A DNA stretch of 64,000 nucleotides from NCBI RefSeq assembly GCF_000007825.1, contig NC_004722.1:1776501-1840500 (forward strand). The letters are read 5' to 3'. Shown piece by piece: positions 1-7,850 of this stretch (position 1 is the first letter of the stretch; each line of letters opens with the position of its first letter). A program made the position numbers and the translations under genes. Source of the stretch: Bacillus cereus ATCC 14579. GTDB lineage: Bacteria > Bacillota > Bacilli > Bacillales > Bacillaceae_G. Below the pieces are notes generated by a model. It was not told where the DNA came from and searched no databases. It saw only the letters and a list, made by a program, of their open reading frames with translations.

Positions 1-271
1 CTTTTAGACGATGTTTCATGTTTCTTATTGAACGGCTTTGTTATCGTTACTACAGGAAAAGCAATAAAGAATGAATTACATATAAACTGATTTATATGTT
101 GTAAGTGTTTCTATATTGGGTTTGTAAATCTACACAATAAGGTTTCATTGTATATAATAAGTGGAATAGAAGTTCAGTTAGATAAAATTCGGTAGTCGAA
201 TTTTTTTGCATAAAGCTGTATAATGCTTGTAACGAAAGGGAAATACAGGAAGGGATTTGTAATGAGTTACT

Positions 272-1219
272 ATGGAAAAAGATAAACAACAATTAAGCGT
301 TGAAGTTGCAAGATTATATTATCAATCAGATTATAGTCAGCAAGAAATTGCTAACAAATTAAATATTTCAAGACCGACGATTTCTAGATTGTTAAAGTAC
401 GCGAAAGAAAAAGGGTTTGTTCAAATTAGCATCGCCGATCCATTTGCGGATTTAGATAACGTTGGGAATTTACTGAAAGAAAAGTACAACTTGTTAGAGG
501 CACATGTTGTGTTTTCTCCAGTACCGGAATATGCAACGATTACAGAGTATATAAGTAAATATGCTGCTGAGTATATGGAAAAGACGGTTAAAAACGGTGA
601 TATTGTTGGTGTAAGCTGGGGAATGACGATGTATGAAATCGCTAGAAAAATCGTACCTCAACATGTAAAAGGGGTAGAGGTTGTCCAGCTAAAAGGTGGT
701 ATTAGTCATTCAAGTGTAAATACATATGCGAATGAGACGATAGCTTTATTTGCAGATGCTTTTCAAACGACGCCAAGAAATCTACCTCTTCCAGTTATAT
801 TTGATAATGCAGTGACAAAAGAATTAGTGGAGCAGGATCGACATATTCATCACATTATCGAAATGGGAAAACAAGCGAATATTGCAATTTTTACTGTAGG
901 AACAGTGCGAGACGAAGCGTTATTATTCCGATTAGGTTATTTCGATAAGGATGAAACAAATTTACTCAAAAAACAATCGGTCGGTGACATTTGTTCACGT
1001 TTCTTTGATGGAGACGGAAATATTAGTAGCGAAGAAATCAATAAGCGTACCATTGGAATTGAGTTAGAGGAACTGAAATTAAAGAAACGCTCTATTTTAG
1101 TTGCAGGTGGTAATAGAAAAATAAAAGCAATTGATGGTGCGTTACGTGGCGGGTATGCGAATGTATTAATTATCGATCAGCATACAGCAAAAGAACTGTT
1201 ACATTATCAAAAAGGTTAG
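272..1219 (+). CDS. deoR: DeoR, SorC/DeoR-family deoxyribonucleoside regulator
   Basis: A 315-residue cytoplasmic repressor. An N-terminal helix-turn-helix (about residues 17-45, with QQEIANKLNISRPTISRLLK) is followed by a SorC-type sugar-phosphate-binding domain filling the rest of the protein. Length matches Bacillus subtilis DeoR (about 313 aa), and the gene lies immediately upstream of deoC-nupC-pdp-cdd, its regulon in B. subtilis, where deoxyribose-5-phosphate releases the repressor. ATG 272 follows a weak purine-rich stretch. The gene ends in its own terminator (1224-1263), so it is transcribed separately from the catabolic operon. Identification rests on family similarity plus synteny. 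Confidence 0.93.
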   Translation: MEKDKQQLSVEVARLYYQSDYSQQEIANKLNISRPTISRLLKYAKEKGFVQISIADPFADLDNVGNLLKEKYNLLEAHVVFSPVPEYATITEYISKYAAEYMEKTVKNGDIVGVSWGMTMYEIARKIVPQHVKGVEVVQLKGGISHSSVNTYANETIALFADAFQTTPRNLPLPVIFDNAVTKELVEQDRHIHHIIEMGKQANIAIFTVGTVRDEALLFRLGYFDKDETNLLKKQSVGDICSRFFDGDGNISSEEINKRTIGIELEELKLKKRSILVAGGNRKIKAIDGALRGGYANVLIIDQHTAKELLHYQKG

Positions 1220-1223
1220 AAAT

Positions 1224-1263
1224 AAAAGGAGTTCTCAAAATTAACATATTGAGAACTCCTTTT
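1224..1263 (+). terminator. Rho-independent terminator after deoR
   Basis: Perfect 15-bp inverted repeat (1224-1238 with 1249-1263) of the form AAAAGGAGTTCTCAA / TTGAGAACTCCTTTT with a 10-nt loop, directly after the deoR stop codon. The T-rich 3' arm runs on into further T residues. Confidence 0.9.
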
Positions 1264-1440
1264 ATTTTGTTATGTATGAATGATAGGAGTCTTTTTTGAA
1301 CACAATTTGCCTTTTTAAAAATAATTATGGATATGGAGATACATACTACCATTGTTAACATAGAAAATTTGATTATATAGGAAGTGTTCTTTGTTAGAAT
1401 GCGCTTTATTTACTACAAGAAAATTCCTTTTAAAAAAGAA

Positions 1441-1491
1441 TGAACAAAATTTCAAAAGTGTATTTACATTTGTTCAACTAAGAGTTAGAAT
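1441..1491 (+). promoter_or_regulatory. deoC operon promoter with DeoR-type operator
   Basis: A sigma-A-like promoter is visible: TTTACA (1463-1468), 17-bp spacer, TAGAAT (1486-1491). Just upstream is the palindrome TGAACAAAATTTCA (1441-1454), with a further half-site TTTGTTCA (1469-1476) inside the spacer. A palindrome upstream of -35 plus an extra half-site between -35 and -10 is the arrangement described for the B. subtilis DeoR operator. The assignment is inference from that match and the gene context. The rest of the 1264-1523 interval shows no gene. Confidence 0.65.
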
Positions 1492-1523
1492 GAAGTTGTT
1501 AAAAGATATGAGGAGTGAAGATA

Positions 1524-2195
1524 ATGAACATTGCAAAGTTAATTGACCATACAATTTTAAAAGCTAATACTACTAAAGAAGATGTTATGAAAGTAATCGA
1601 AGAAGCAAAGGAATATAAATTCGCTTCTGTTTGTATTAACCCACCATGGGTAAAATTAGCGGCTGATGAACTAGCTGGGCATGATGTAGACGTTTGTACT
1701 GTAATCGGTTTCCCATTAGGAGCAAGCACTACTGAAACAAAAGCATTTGAAACAAAAGATGCTATTGCAAAAGGTGCAACTGAAGTTGATATGGTAATCA
1801 ACGTAGGCGCTTTGAAAGATGGCGACAACGAACTTGTTGAAAAAGACATTTATGAAGTAGTACAAGCAGCAAAAGGAAAAGCTCTTGTAAAAGTAATCAT
1901 TGAAACTTGCCTATTAACAGATGAAGAGAAAGTACGTGCTTGTGAATTATCAGTAAAAGCTGGTGCTGATTTCGTAAAAACTTCAACTGGATTCTCAACT
2001 GGCGGAGCAACTGCTGAAGATATCGCATTAATGCGTAAAACAGTAGGACCAAACGTTGGTGTAAAAGCATCTGGCGGTGTTCGTACACGTGAAGATGCAG
2101 ACAAAATGGTAGCTGCTGGAGCTTCTCGCGTTGGAGCAAGTGCTAGTGTTGCAATCGTATTAAATGATGCAAAAGGTGCTACAGATAACTACTAA
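1524..2195 (+). CDS. deoC: Deoxyribose-phosphate aldolase DeoC
   Basis: Class I aldolase (223 aa) that splits 2-deoxy-D-ribose 5-phosphate into glyceraldehyde 3-phosphate and acetaldehyde, the last step of deoxynucleoside catabolism. The Schiff-base lysine is visible in GADFVKTSTGF (Lys152), with a second conserved lysine in GVKASGGVRT. ATG 1524 is chosen over an upstream in-frame GTG (1515) because AGGAGTG lies at the right distance before it and the length then equals that of the B. subtilis enzyme. First gene of the deo operon. Confidence 0.97.
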   Translation: MNIAKLIDHTILKANTTKEDVMKVIEEAKEYKFASVCINPPWVKLAADELAGHDVDVCTVIGFPLGASTTETKAFETKDAIAKGATEVDMVINVGALKDGDNELVEKDIYEVVQAAKGKALVKVIIETCLLTDEEKVRACELSVKAGADFVKTSTGFSTGGATAEDIALMRKTVGPNVGVKASGGVRTREDADKMVAAGASRVGASASVAIVLNDAKGATDNY

Positions 2196-2206
2196 TCGAT
2201 AAAAGC

Positions 2207-2249
2207 TTAAAGCAATAGATATACGTTTAAAGTATATCTATTGCTTTAA
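2207..2249 (+). terminator. 18-bp hairpin between deoC and nupC
   Basis: Perfect 18-bp inverted repeat (2207-2224 and 2232-2249) with a 7-nt loop gtttaaa in the deoC-nupC gap. The 3' arm ends in CTTTAA rather than a long T-run. It may act as a partial terminator or as an mRNA-stabilising or processing hairpin that makes deoC more abundant than downstream genes. It does not look like the end of the operon, because nupC follows in the same direction with its own ribosome-binding site. Confidence 0.6.
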
Positions 2250-2294
2250 TAATTGAAAAAAATGTAAGCGGATACGAATGGGAGGAAACGGCTT

Positions 2295-3476
2295 ATGAAA
2301 TACTTAATCGGTGTTTTTGGCCTCGTATTGATTTTAGGTATCGCTTGGCTTGCTAGTAATGATAGAAAGAAAGTCAAATATCGTCCAATCATAACGATGG
2401 TTATATTACAATTTATTTTGGGGTTTCTATTATTAAATACAAGTGTAGGGAATATATTAATTAGCGGAATAGCAGATGGTTTTGGAGAGCTATTAAAATA
2501 TGCCGCTGACGGTGTGAATTTCGTATTTGGTGGATTAGTAAATCAAAAAGAGTTTTCGTTCTTTTTAAGTGTATTAATGCCAATCGTATTTATATCAGCC
2601 TTAATAGGTATTTTGCAACATATTAAAGTATTACCTATTATTGTGAAATCTATCGGTCTAGCATTAAGTAAAGTAAATGGAATGGGGAAACTAGAATCAT
2701 ATAACGCTGTTGCATCTGCGATTTTAGGACAATCTGAAGTATTTATTTCAGTTAAGAAACAACTAGGGTTATTGCCAGAGAAAAGAATGTATACATTATG
2801 TGCATCAGCAATGTCTACAGTTTCTATGTCTATCGTTGGATCATATATGGTGTTATTAAAACCACAATATGTTGTAACCGCTTTAGTGCTTAACTTATTC
2901 GGTGGTTTCATCATTGCTTCTATCATTAACCCATATGAAGTTACTGAGGAAGAAGATATGTTAGAAGTACAAGAAGAAGAGAAGAAGACCTTCTTTGAAG
3001 TATTAGGGGAATACATTATTGATGGATTTAAAGTTGCGATTACAGTAGCAGCTATGTTAGTCGGTTTCGTTGCTCTTATCGCATTCATTAATGCAATATT
3101 TAAAGGTATAATCGGTATTTCATTCCAAGAAATTCTTGGTTATGCATTTGCACCATTTGCATTTATTATGGGTGTACCTTGGCATGAAGCAGTTAATGCC
3201 GGAAATATTATGGCAACAAAATTAGTATCAAATGAATTTGTCGCTATGACAGATTTAGCACAAGGAAACTTTAATTTCTCAGATAGAACGACAGCGATTA
3301 TCTCTGTATTTTTAGTTTCATTTGCAAACTTCTCTTCAATTGGGATTATTGCAGGGGCAGTTAAGAGCTTAAATGAAAAGCAAGGGAATGTAGTCGCAAG
3401 GTTTGGTTTGAAATTACTATTCGGTGCAACATTAGTAAGTTTCTTATCAGCAACAATCGTTGGCTTATTATTTTAA
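2295..3476 (+). CDS. nupC: NupC, concentrative nucleoside transporter
   Basis: Polytopic membrane protein of 393 aa, the usual CNT-family length, with an N-terminal hydrophobic region, a central gate segment and a C-terminal nucleoside-recognition region containing VPWHEAVNAGNIMATKL. It imports pyrimidine (deoxy)nucleosides by cation symport. ATG 2295 follows GGGAGG. It sits between the aldolase and pyrimidine nucleoside phosphorylase, as in the B. subtilis dra-nupC-pdp operon, so it supplies the substrate for the operon enzymes. Confidence 0.95.
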   Translation: MKYLIGVFGLVLILGIAWLASNDRKKVKYRPIITMVILQFILGFLLLNTSVGNILISGIADGFGELLKYAADGVNFVFGGLVNQKEFSFFLSVLMPIVFISALIGILQHIKVLPIIVKSIGLALSKVNGMGKLESYNAVASAILGQSEVFISVKKQLGLLPEKRMYTLCASAMSTVSMSIVGSYMVLLKPQYVVTALVLNLFGGFIIASIINPYEVTEEEDMLEVQEEEKKTFFEVLGEYIIDGFKVAITVAAMLVGFVALIAFINAIFKGIIGISFQEILGYAFAPFAFIMGVPWHEAVNAGNIMATKLVSNEFVAMTDLAQGNFNFSDRTTAIISVFLVSFANFSSIGIIAGAVKSLNEKQGNVVARFGLKLLFGATLVSFLSATIVGLLF

Positions 3477-3512
3477 TAGATTTATATAATATAAAAAGGA
3501 ATGGTGATTGTA

Positions 3513-4814
3513 ATGAGAATGGTAGATATTATTGCAAAAAAACGTGACGGCAAAGAATTAACGACTGAAGAAATCAAATTCTTTATTAATGGATATACAG
3601 ACGGAAGTATTCCTGATTATCAAGTGAGTGCGCTTGCAATGGCAATCTTCTTTAAAGATATGACAGATCGCGAACGTGCAGATTTAACGATGGCGATGGT
3701 TGAGTCTGGAGAAACGATCGATTTATCAGCAATTGAAGGAATTAAAGTAGACAAACATTCAACTGGCGGTGTTGGTGATACAACAACATTAGTATTAGGA
3801 CCGTTAGTAGCTGCTTTAGATGTACCAGTAGCAAAAATGTCTGGTCGTGGTTTAGGACATACAGGCGGAACAATTGATAAATTAGAAGCGGTAGAAGGAT
3901 TCCACGTTGAAATTACGAAAGAACAATTCATTGATATTGTAAACCGTGACAAAGTAGCTGTTATTGGACAAACAGGAAACTTAACACCTGCAGATAAAAA
4001 GATTTATGCATTACGCGACGTAACAGGAACTGTTAACTCAATTCCTTTAATCGCAAGTTCAATTATGAGTAAAAAAATTGCAGCTGGTGCTGACGCAATC
4101 GTACTTGATGTAAAAACAGGTGCTGGTGCATTTATGAAAACAGAAGAAGATGCAAAAGAATTATCACATGCAATGGTACGTATCGGAAATAACGTAGGAC
4201 GTCAAACAATGGCAGTTATTTCAGATATGTCACAACCTCTTGGATTTGCGATTGGTAATGCTCTAGAAGTGAAAGAAGCGATTGATACGTTAAAAGGTGA
4301 AGGTCCAGAAGATTTAACAGAATTAGTACTTGTATTAGGAAGTCAAATGGTCGTACTTGCGAAAAAAGCAAATACGTTAGAAGAAGCTCGTGAAATGCTA
4401 ATTGAAGTGATGAAAAACGGAAAAGCAACTGCGAAATTTAAAGAGTTCTTAAGCAATCAAGGCGGAGATAGCTCAATTGTAGACAATCCAGAAAAAATGC
4501 CACAAGCGAAGTATGTAATTGATGTACCTGCAAAAACTTCAGGTGTTATTTCTAACATTGTTGCAGATGAGATTGGTATTGCAGCTATGTTACTTGGTGC
4601 AGGTCGTGCAACGAAGGAAGATGAAATCGATTTAGCAGTAGGATTAATGTTACGTAAAAAAGTTGGCGATGCAGTAAAAGAAGGCGAGCCGTTCGTAACA
4701 ATCTACGCAAATCGTGAAAATGTAGAAGATGTAAAAGCAAAAATTTATGAGAACATCTCTATCGCTGAAACAGCAGTGGCTCCTAAATTAGTGCATACAG
4801 TTATTACTGACTAA
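3513..4814 (+). CDS. pdp: Pyrimidine-nucleoside phosphorylase Pdp
   Basis: 433-residue cytoplasmic enzyme that phosphorolyses thymidine, uridine and deoxyuridine to base and (deoxy)ribose 1-phosphate. It contains the family signature SGRGLGHTGGTIDKLEA and the phosphate-binding KHSTGGVGD near residues 81-89. ATG 3513 is chosen over in-frame ATG 3501 because AAGGAATGG precedes it at good spacing and the length then equals B. subtilis Pdp (433 aa). It is downstream of nupC in the deo operon. Confidence 0.95.
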   Translation: MRMVDIIAKKRDGKELTTEEIKFFINGYTDGSIPDYQVSALAMAIFFKDMTDRERADLTMAMVESGETIDLSAIEGIKVDKHSTGGVGDTTTLVLGPLVAALDVPVAKMSGRGLGHTGGTIDKLEAVEGFHVEITKEQFIDIVNRDKVAVIGQTGNLTPADKKIYALRDVTGTVNSIPLIASSIMSKKIAAGADAIVLDVKTGAGAFMKTEEDAKELSHAMVRIGNNVGRQTMAVISDMSQPLGFAIGNALEVKEAIDTLKGEGPEDLTELVLVLGSQMVVLAKKANTLEEAREMLIEVMKNGKATAKFKEFLSNQGGDSSIVDNPEKMPQAKYVIDVPAKTSGVISNIVADEIGIAAMLLGAGRATKEDEIDLAVGLMLRKKVGDAVKEGEPFVTIYANRENVEDVKAKIYENISIAETAVAPKLVHTVITD

Positions 4815-4847
4815 TGATCATTTCATTTACTTTGAGGGGGAAATAAT

Positions 4848-5242
4848 ATGGATAAGAAAAAATATATGAAGAAGCAAACAAGATGTTATCGAAAGCGTAT
4901 ATTCCGTATTCTAAATTTCCTGTTGGCGCAGCGTTAGTTACGAAAGAAGGGAAAGTCTATACTGGTTGTAATATAGAAAATGCTTCTTACGGTTTATGTA
5001 ACTGTGCAGAAAGAACAGCAATATTTAAAGCGGTATCAGAAGGGGAGCGCGATTTTAGTTACTTAGTTATTACAGGAGAAACTGATGGACCGATTTCACC
5101 ATGTGGTGCGTGTAGACAAGTAATTGCTGAATTCTGTGATCCGAAAATGCCTGTATTACTAACGAATGTAAAAGGTGATGAAAAAGAAGTGACTGTTGAG
5201 CAATTACTTCCAGGTGCTTTCACAATTGACGATTTAAAATAA
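4848..5242 (+). pseudogene. cdd: Cytidine deaminase Cdd, single-base frameshift near the start
   Basis: Zinc-dependent cytidine/deoxycytidine deaminase. The catalytic CAE in LCNCAERTAI and the zinc-binding PCGACRQ are intact. Translation from ATG 4848 (after a GAGGGGG ribosome-binding site) reads MDKKKYMKKQ and runs out of frame. Adding one A to the run of six A at 4857-4862 gives MDKKKIYEEANKM joined in frame to LSKAYIPYSKFPVGAAL, the expected start. An internal ATG (4883) would give a 119-aa protein lacking helix 1. The break is therefore a one-base homopolymer deletion, either a true mutation or a sequencing error. Confidence 0.85.
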
Positions 5243-5245
5243 GTT

Positions 5246-5272
5246 AAAAAGCCATTTTGCAATTATTAATTG
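5246..5272 (+). terminator. Left half of the deo operon terminator, split by an IS
   Basis: AAAAAGCCATTTTGCAATT lies just after cdd. Its complementary arm (TTGCAGAATGGCTTTTTT) sits at 6724-6741, on the far side of the IS. Joining the two and removing one TTG copy gives a 14-bp stem (one G-T pair) with a 3-nt loop followed by T residues, a normal terminator. The IS inserted into its 3' arm. Confidence 0.85.
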
Positions 5273-5274
5273 TG

Positions 5275-5326
5275 AACTGCACCCCAATTGTTAGACACAG
5301 TCTAACAATTGGAGGTGCAGTTTTTT
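5275..5326 (+). terminator. Hairpin and T-run at the left end of the IS
   Basis: AACTGCACC (5275-5283) pairs with GGTGCAGTT (5314-5322), and CCAATTGTTAGAC (5284-5296) pairs with GTCTAACAATTGG (5300-5312). That is 22 bp with a 3-nt loop and one bulged A, followed by TTTTTT. The orfA ribosome-binding site GGAGGTG lies in the 3' arm, so transcripts entering from outside would both terminate and hide the start site, a known way for IS elements to limit transposase made by read-through. It may also replace the terminator the IS destroyed. Confidence 0.8.
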
Positions 5327-5328
5327 GT

Positions 5329-5850
5329 ATGACAAAATTTACGAAGGATTTAAAGTCAACGCTCGTTCAAGGATTTAATCCGAAAATAATTTCTCAAGCA
5401 GAATATGCAAAACAGATGCATATTACAAAGGCACAATTTCAATACTGGTTACGCTTATACGAACTCCATGGAGAAGAAGGTTTACACGAGGTCTATACAA
5501 ATTACACCGCAGAGTTTAAACTAGACGTACTAAATTTTATGGCTCAATCGGGTATATCGTTAATGGATACAGCGGCTATATTCATGGTTCCTTCTTTTAC
5601 AACGGTTTATCAATGGAAGAAGCAATTTGAAGTAGGTGGCTTAGATGCCCTTGAACCAAAGAAAAAGGGGCGTCCATCCATGAAAAATAAAAACACAAAA
5701 CATGATACTAAAAAGATTCCGGCAGAAGGTTCAGTTGAAGCGTTACAAGCTGAATTAGAACGCTTACGTATGGAAAATGCGTATTTAAAAAAGTTGAATG
5801 CCTTAGTTCAAAACAAGGAAAAATCACCAAACAAGACAAGGCACAAGTAG
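5329..5850 (+). CDS. IS3-family transposase OrfA (helix-turn-helix subunit)
   Basis: 173 aa from ATG 5329, with GGAGGTG 11 nt upstream. Two helix-turn-helix segments (around AEYAKQMHITKAQFQYWLRL and a second VYQWKKQF) bind the IS ends, and a C-terminal leucine-rich coiled coil (LQAELERLRMENAYLKKLN) mediates multimerisation. The A6G heptamer A_AAA_AAG at about 5787-5795 lies inside that coil, and a -1 shift there enters the frame encoding KITKQDKAQVVYELRHEF, the expected start of the OrfB part. The fused OrfAB would be the active transposase. Confidence 0.9.
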   Translation: MTKFTKDLKSTLVQGFNPKIISQAEYAKQMHITKAQFQYWLRLYELHGEEGLHEVYTNYTAEFKLDVLNFMAQSGISLMDTAAIFMVPSFTTVYQWKKQFEVGGLDALEPKKKGRPSMKNKNTKHDTKKIPAEGSVEALQAELERLRMENAYLKKLNALVQNKEKSPNKTRHK

Positions 5851-5865
5851 TCTATGAATTAAGGC

Positions 5866-6687
5866 ATGAGTTTCAAAGTGAAAGAATTAGTAAAGTTAGC
5901 GGATATCCCTCGAAGCACCTATTATTTTTATGTAAAACAAATGGATAGAATCGATCCAGATGCCGATTTAAAAGTAGAAATTAAAGCGATTTATGATGAA
6001 CACGAAGGTCGTTATGGATATCGTCGTATTCGTAATGAGTTAGCCAATCGTAATCAAATAGTGAATCATAAAAAAGTGCAACGAATTATGAAAGAGTTAG
6101 GTTTAAAATGTCTTGTACGTATGAAAAAATATAAATCTTATAAAGGAACAGTTGGTAAAATTGCACCTCATATTTTAGAGCGTAAATTTACGGCAGATAC
6201 GCCAAATGAAAAATGGGTAACCGATATTACAGAATTTAAATTATTCGGTGAGAAACTTTATTTATCACCTGTATTAGACTTGTATAATGGTGAAATCATT
6301 ACCTATACAATTGGCTCTAGACCGACGTATTCACTTGTTTCAGAAATGTTAGAGACAGCATTAGAAGGTTTACCTGAAAATCACCAACTAATGATGCATT
6401 CAGATCAAGGGTGGCATTATCAAATGAAACAATACCGTCACGCATTACAAAAAAGAGGTATCGTACAAAGTATGTCTCGTAAAGGCAACTGTTATGACAA
6501 CGCAGTAATGGAGAATTTCTTTGGAATCATGAAGTCTGAGTTTCTCTACATAAAAGAGTTTGAAAGTGTAGAGCACTTCAAAATAGAATTAGAAAAATAT
6601 ATAGATTATTACAATACAAAACGGATAAAGGCAAAATTAAAAATGAGCCCGGTGCAATACCGGACTCATTTTTATCAAGCTGCCTAA
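5866..6687 (+). pseudogene. IS3-family transposase OrfB (rve/DDE integrase), frameshifted
   Basis: 273-aa open segment with the HTH_21 region (YGYRRIRNELANR) and an rve catalytic core showing the DDE triad: D in WVTDITEF, D in MMHSDQGWHY and E in DNAVMENFFG. Reading from the programmed -1 site, the frame reaches ELRHEF and then needs one base removed (extra c near 5874) to continue as KVKELVKLADIPRST. As given, neither frame gives a complete OrfAB, so this copy is probably inactive unless the extra base is a sequencing error. Confidence 0.85.
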
Positions 6688-6723
6688 TGAAATAACCGTG
6701 TCTAACTTTTAGGGGTCACTTCA

Positions 6724-6741
6724 TTGCAGAATGGCTTTTTT
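6724..6741 (+). terminator. Right half of the split deo operon terminator
   Basis: TTGCAGAATGGCTTTTTT is the 3' arm and T-run whose partner lies at 5246-5262 left of the IS. On its own it cannot fold as the original terminator. Confidence 0.8.
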
Positions 6742-6815
6742 GTTCATATTCCGTTCATAAACTTTGCGTAAAATGATTGCAGCGAATATGGAAAGTTTAC
6801 AGCAGGAGGAATATA

Positions 6816-6884
6816 ATGAAGAAATTCTATAATGTGGCATGTAGTTACTTATTGGTTTATGATTTTGTTAAAAAAGTCATTTAA
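6816..6884 (+). CDS. Possible 22-aa peptide
   Basis: Short ORF starting MKKFYNVACSYLL, preceded by a very good ribosome-binding site (AGGAGGA, spacing about 6). It ends 20 bp before the CcdC-like gene. No family is recognised. It could be a real small hydrophobic peptide or a leader for the next gene. Confidence 0.3.
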   Translation: MKKFYNVACSYLLVYDFVKKVI

Positions 6885-6903
6885 ATAGATAGGAGTGGAA
6901 AGT

Positions 6904-7383
6904 ATGATAGCACTTTTATCAAGTGTCGTAGCAGTTTGTATGGCTGTTGGGGTAATGTTTCTACGTTTTAAAGCAGCGAAAAAGCCGGTAACGAAAAAGA
7001 AAATTATATTGCCGCCAATTTTTATGAGTACAGGCGCAATGATGTACTTTTTACCAGAGTTTCGATTAACATCGTTAGAAATAGTCGAGGCAATTAGTAT
7101 AGGGCTTATTTTCTCTATTTTTCTTATTAAAACAACTAAGTTCGAAATAAAAGGCGAACATATATTTATGAAACCGTCAAAAGCATTCATATTTATTTTA
7201 GTAGGCTTATTAGCTGTACGCGTGGCATTAAAGTCATATTTAAGCCAATCAATTGATTTGGCAGAGTTAAGCGGAATGTTTTTCTTACTTGCATTTGCGA
7301 TGATTGTGTCGTGGAGAATTGCGATGTATCGCTCGTTTACTAAATTAAAAAAGACAATAAAAAGAGCTGGAATTTCTATATAG
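6904..7383 (+). CDS. CcdC-like membrane protein
   Basis: 159 aa from ATG 6904. AGGAG at 6891-6895 rules out the in-frame GTG at 6895 as start. Four hydrophobic segments are visible: an N-terminal VVAVCMAVGVMFLRF, a second after KKIILPPIFMSTGAMMYF, then IFILVGLLAVRVAL and MFFLLAFAMIVSW. The KKIILPPxFMSTG stretch is typical of the CcdC/YneN-type family annotated as a cytochrome c biogenesis protein. The precise role of that family is not established, and no ccdA is adjacent here. Confidence 0.75.
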   Translation: MIALLSSVVAVCMAVGVMFLRFKAAKKPVTKKKIILPPIFMSTGAMMYFLPEFRLTSLEIVEAISIGLIFSIFLIKTTKFEIKGEHIFMKPSKAFIFILVGLLAVRVALKSYLSQSIDLAELSGMFFLLAFAMIVSWRIAMYRSFTKLKKTIKRAGISI

Positions 7384-7401
7384 GAAATCCAGCTCTTTTT
7401 A
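7360..7401. terminator. Bidirectional terminator between ccdC-like gene and ynzC
   Basis: AAAAAGAGCTGGAATTTC pairs with GGAAATCCAGCTCTTTTT around the stop codon of the upstream gene. Both strands end in a T-run, which fits the convergent arrangement with the gene on the minus strand. Confidence 0.85.
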
Positions 7402-7430
7402 TGTTTTATTAGAATTCTTTAGCTCGGAAC

Positions 7431-7670
7431 TCATTTGCTTAATTTTAAACGTATTTGAGCATCTTGTAATGCAGCAGGTGTAACGTTAAGACCATTTTGA
7501 TCAACAATTTTTGTGTTTAATAAAATGGAATCTAGGCTTCCACGAAATGTTTCTGTATAGTTTTGACGTAACATTTGTTGTTCTTGTTTTTCATCAACTG
7601 TTAATCCAGTTGCTTTTTCTTTTTTTGACAATTCGTTAATACGGAATAAAATGTTTTTCATTTGATTCAC
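7431..7670 (-). CDS. DUF896 family protein YnzC-like
   Basis: 79-aa soluble helical protein with the family core RINELSKKEKATGLTVDEKQEQ and QQMLRQNYTETFRGSLDSIL. DUF896 proteins (B. subtilis YnzC) form a small helical bundle; YnzC is within the SOS regulon in B. subtilis, but its role is unclear. An internal in-frame Met (MKNIL) is an alternative start. Convergent with the upstream gene. Confidence 0.9.
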   Translation of the reverse strand: MNQMKNILFRINELSKKEKATGLTVDEKQEQQMLRQNYTETFRGSLDSILLNTKIVDQNGLNVTPAALQDAQIRLKLSK

Positions 7671-7765
7671 CTCTAGTTAGATTTAATTATATTAGTTACT
7701 TACTAATATATAGTTATTTTAACGCTTAATTTTTATTATGTCAACACCATCTAAAAGGTTAAAAA

Positions 7766-7794
7766 TTGACGAAAAATTATAACAATAATAAAAT
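7766..7794 (+). promoter_or_regulatory. Sigma-A-type promoter of the aminopeptidase gene
   Basis: TTGACG (7766-7771), 17-bp spacer, TAAAAT (7789-7794), about 55 bp before ATG 7851. Consensus-like spacing and the absence of any competing gene support it. Confidence 0.65.
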
Positions 7795-7850
7795 GAATAA
7801 CAGAGGACAATTAGCTTTACAAGCATACATAGAACACTAGGGGGATTATT

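Larger units (their letters stand above)
5273..6723 (+). mobile_element. IS3-family (IS150-like) insertion sequence, 1,451 bp
   Basis: The ends are imperfect 25-bp inverted repeats: left TGAACTGCACCCC... (5273-5297) and right, read inward, TGAAGTGACCCCT... (6723-6699), both ending inward in GTTAGACA. A 3-bp direct duplication TTG flanks the element (5270-5272 and 6724-6726), typical of IS3 elements. It carries orfA, an A6G -1 frameshift site and orfB with a DDE triad. It lies inside the transcription terminator of the deo operon. orfB seems to carry a one-base insertion near 5874, so the copy may be inactive. Confidence 0.93.

Noticed and set aside
1499..2139. Long open frames on the minus strand across deoC
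   Set aside because: Ser/Leu-rich shadows of a well-identified aldolase gene; no ribosome-binding site and no protein-like pattern.
2262..2275. Possible CcpA cre site TGTAAGCGGATACG before nupC
   Set aside because: Matches the cre consensus only partly (second half lacks symmetry) and overlaps the nupC leader; not strong enough to list.
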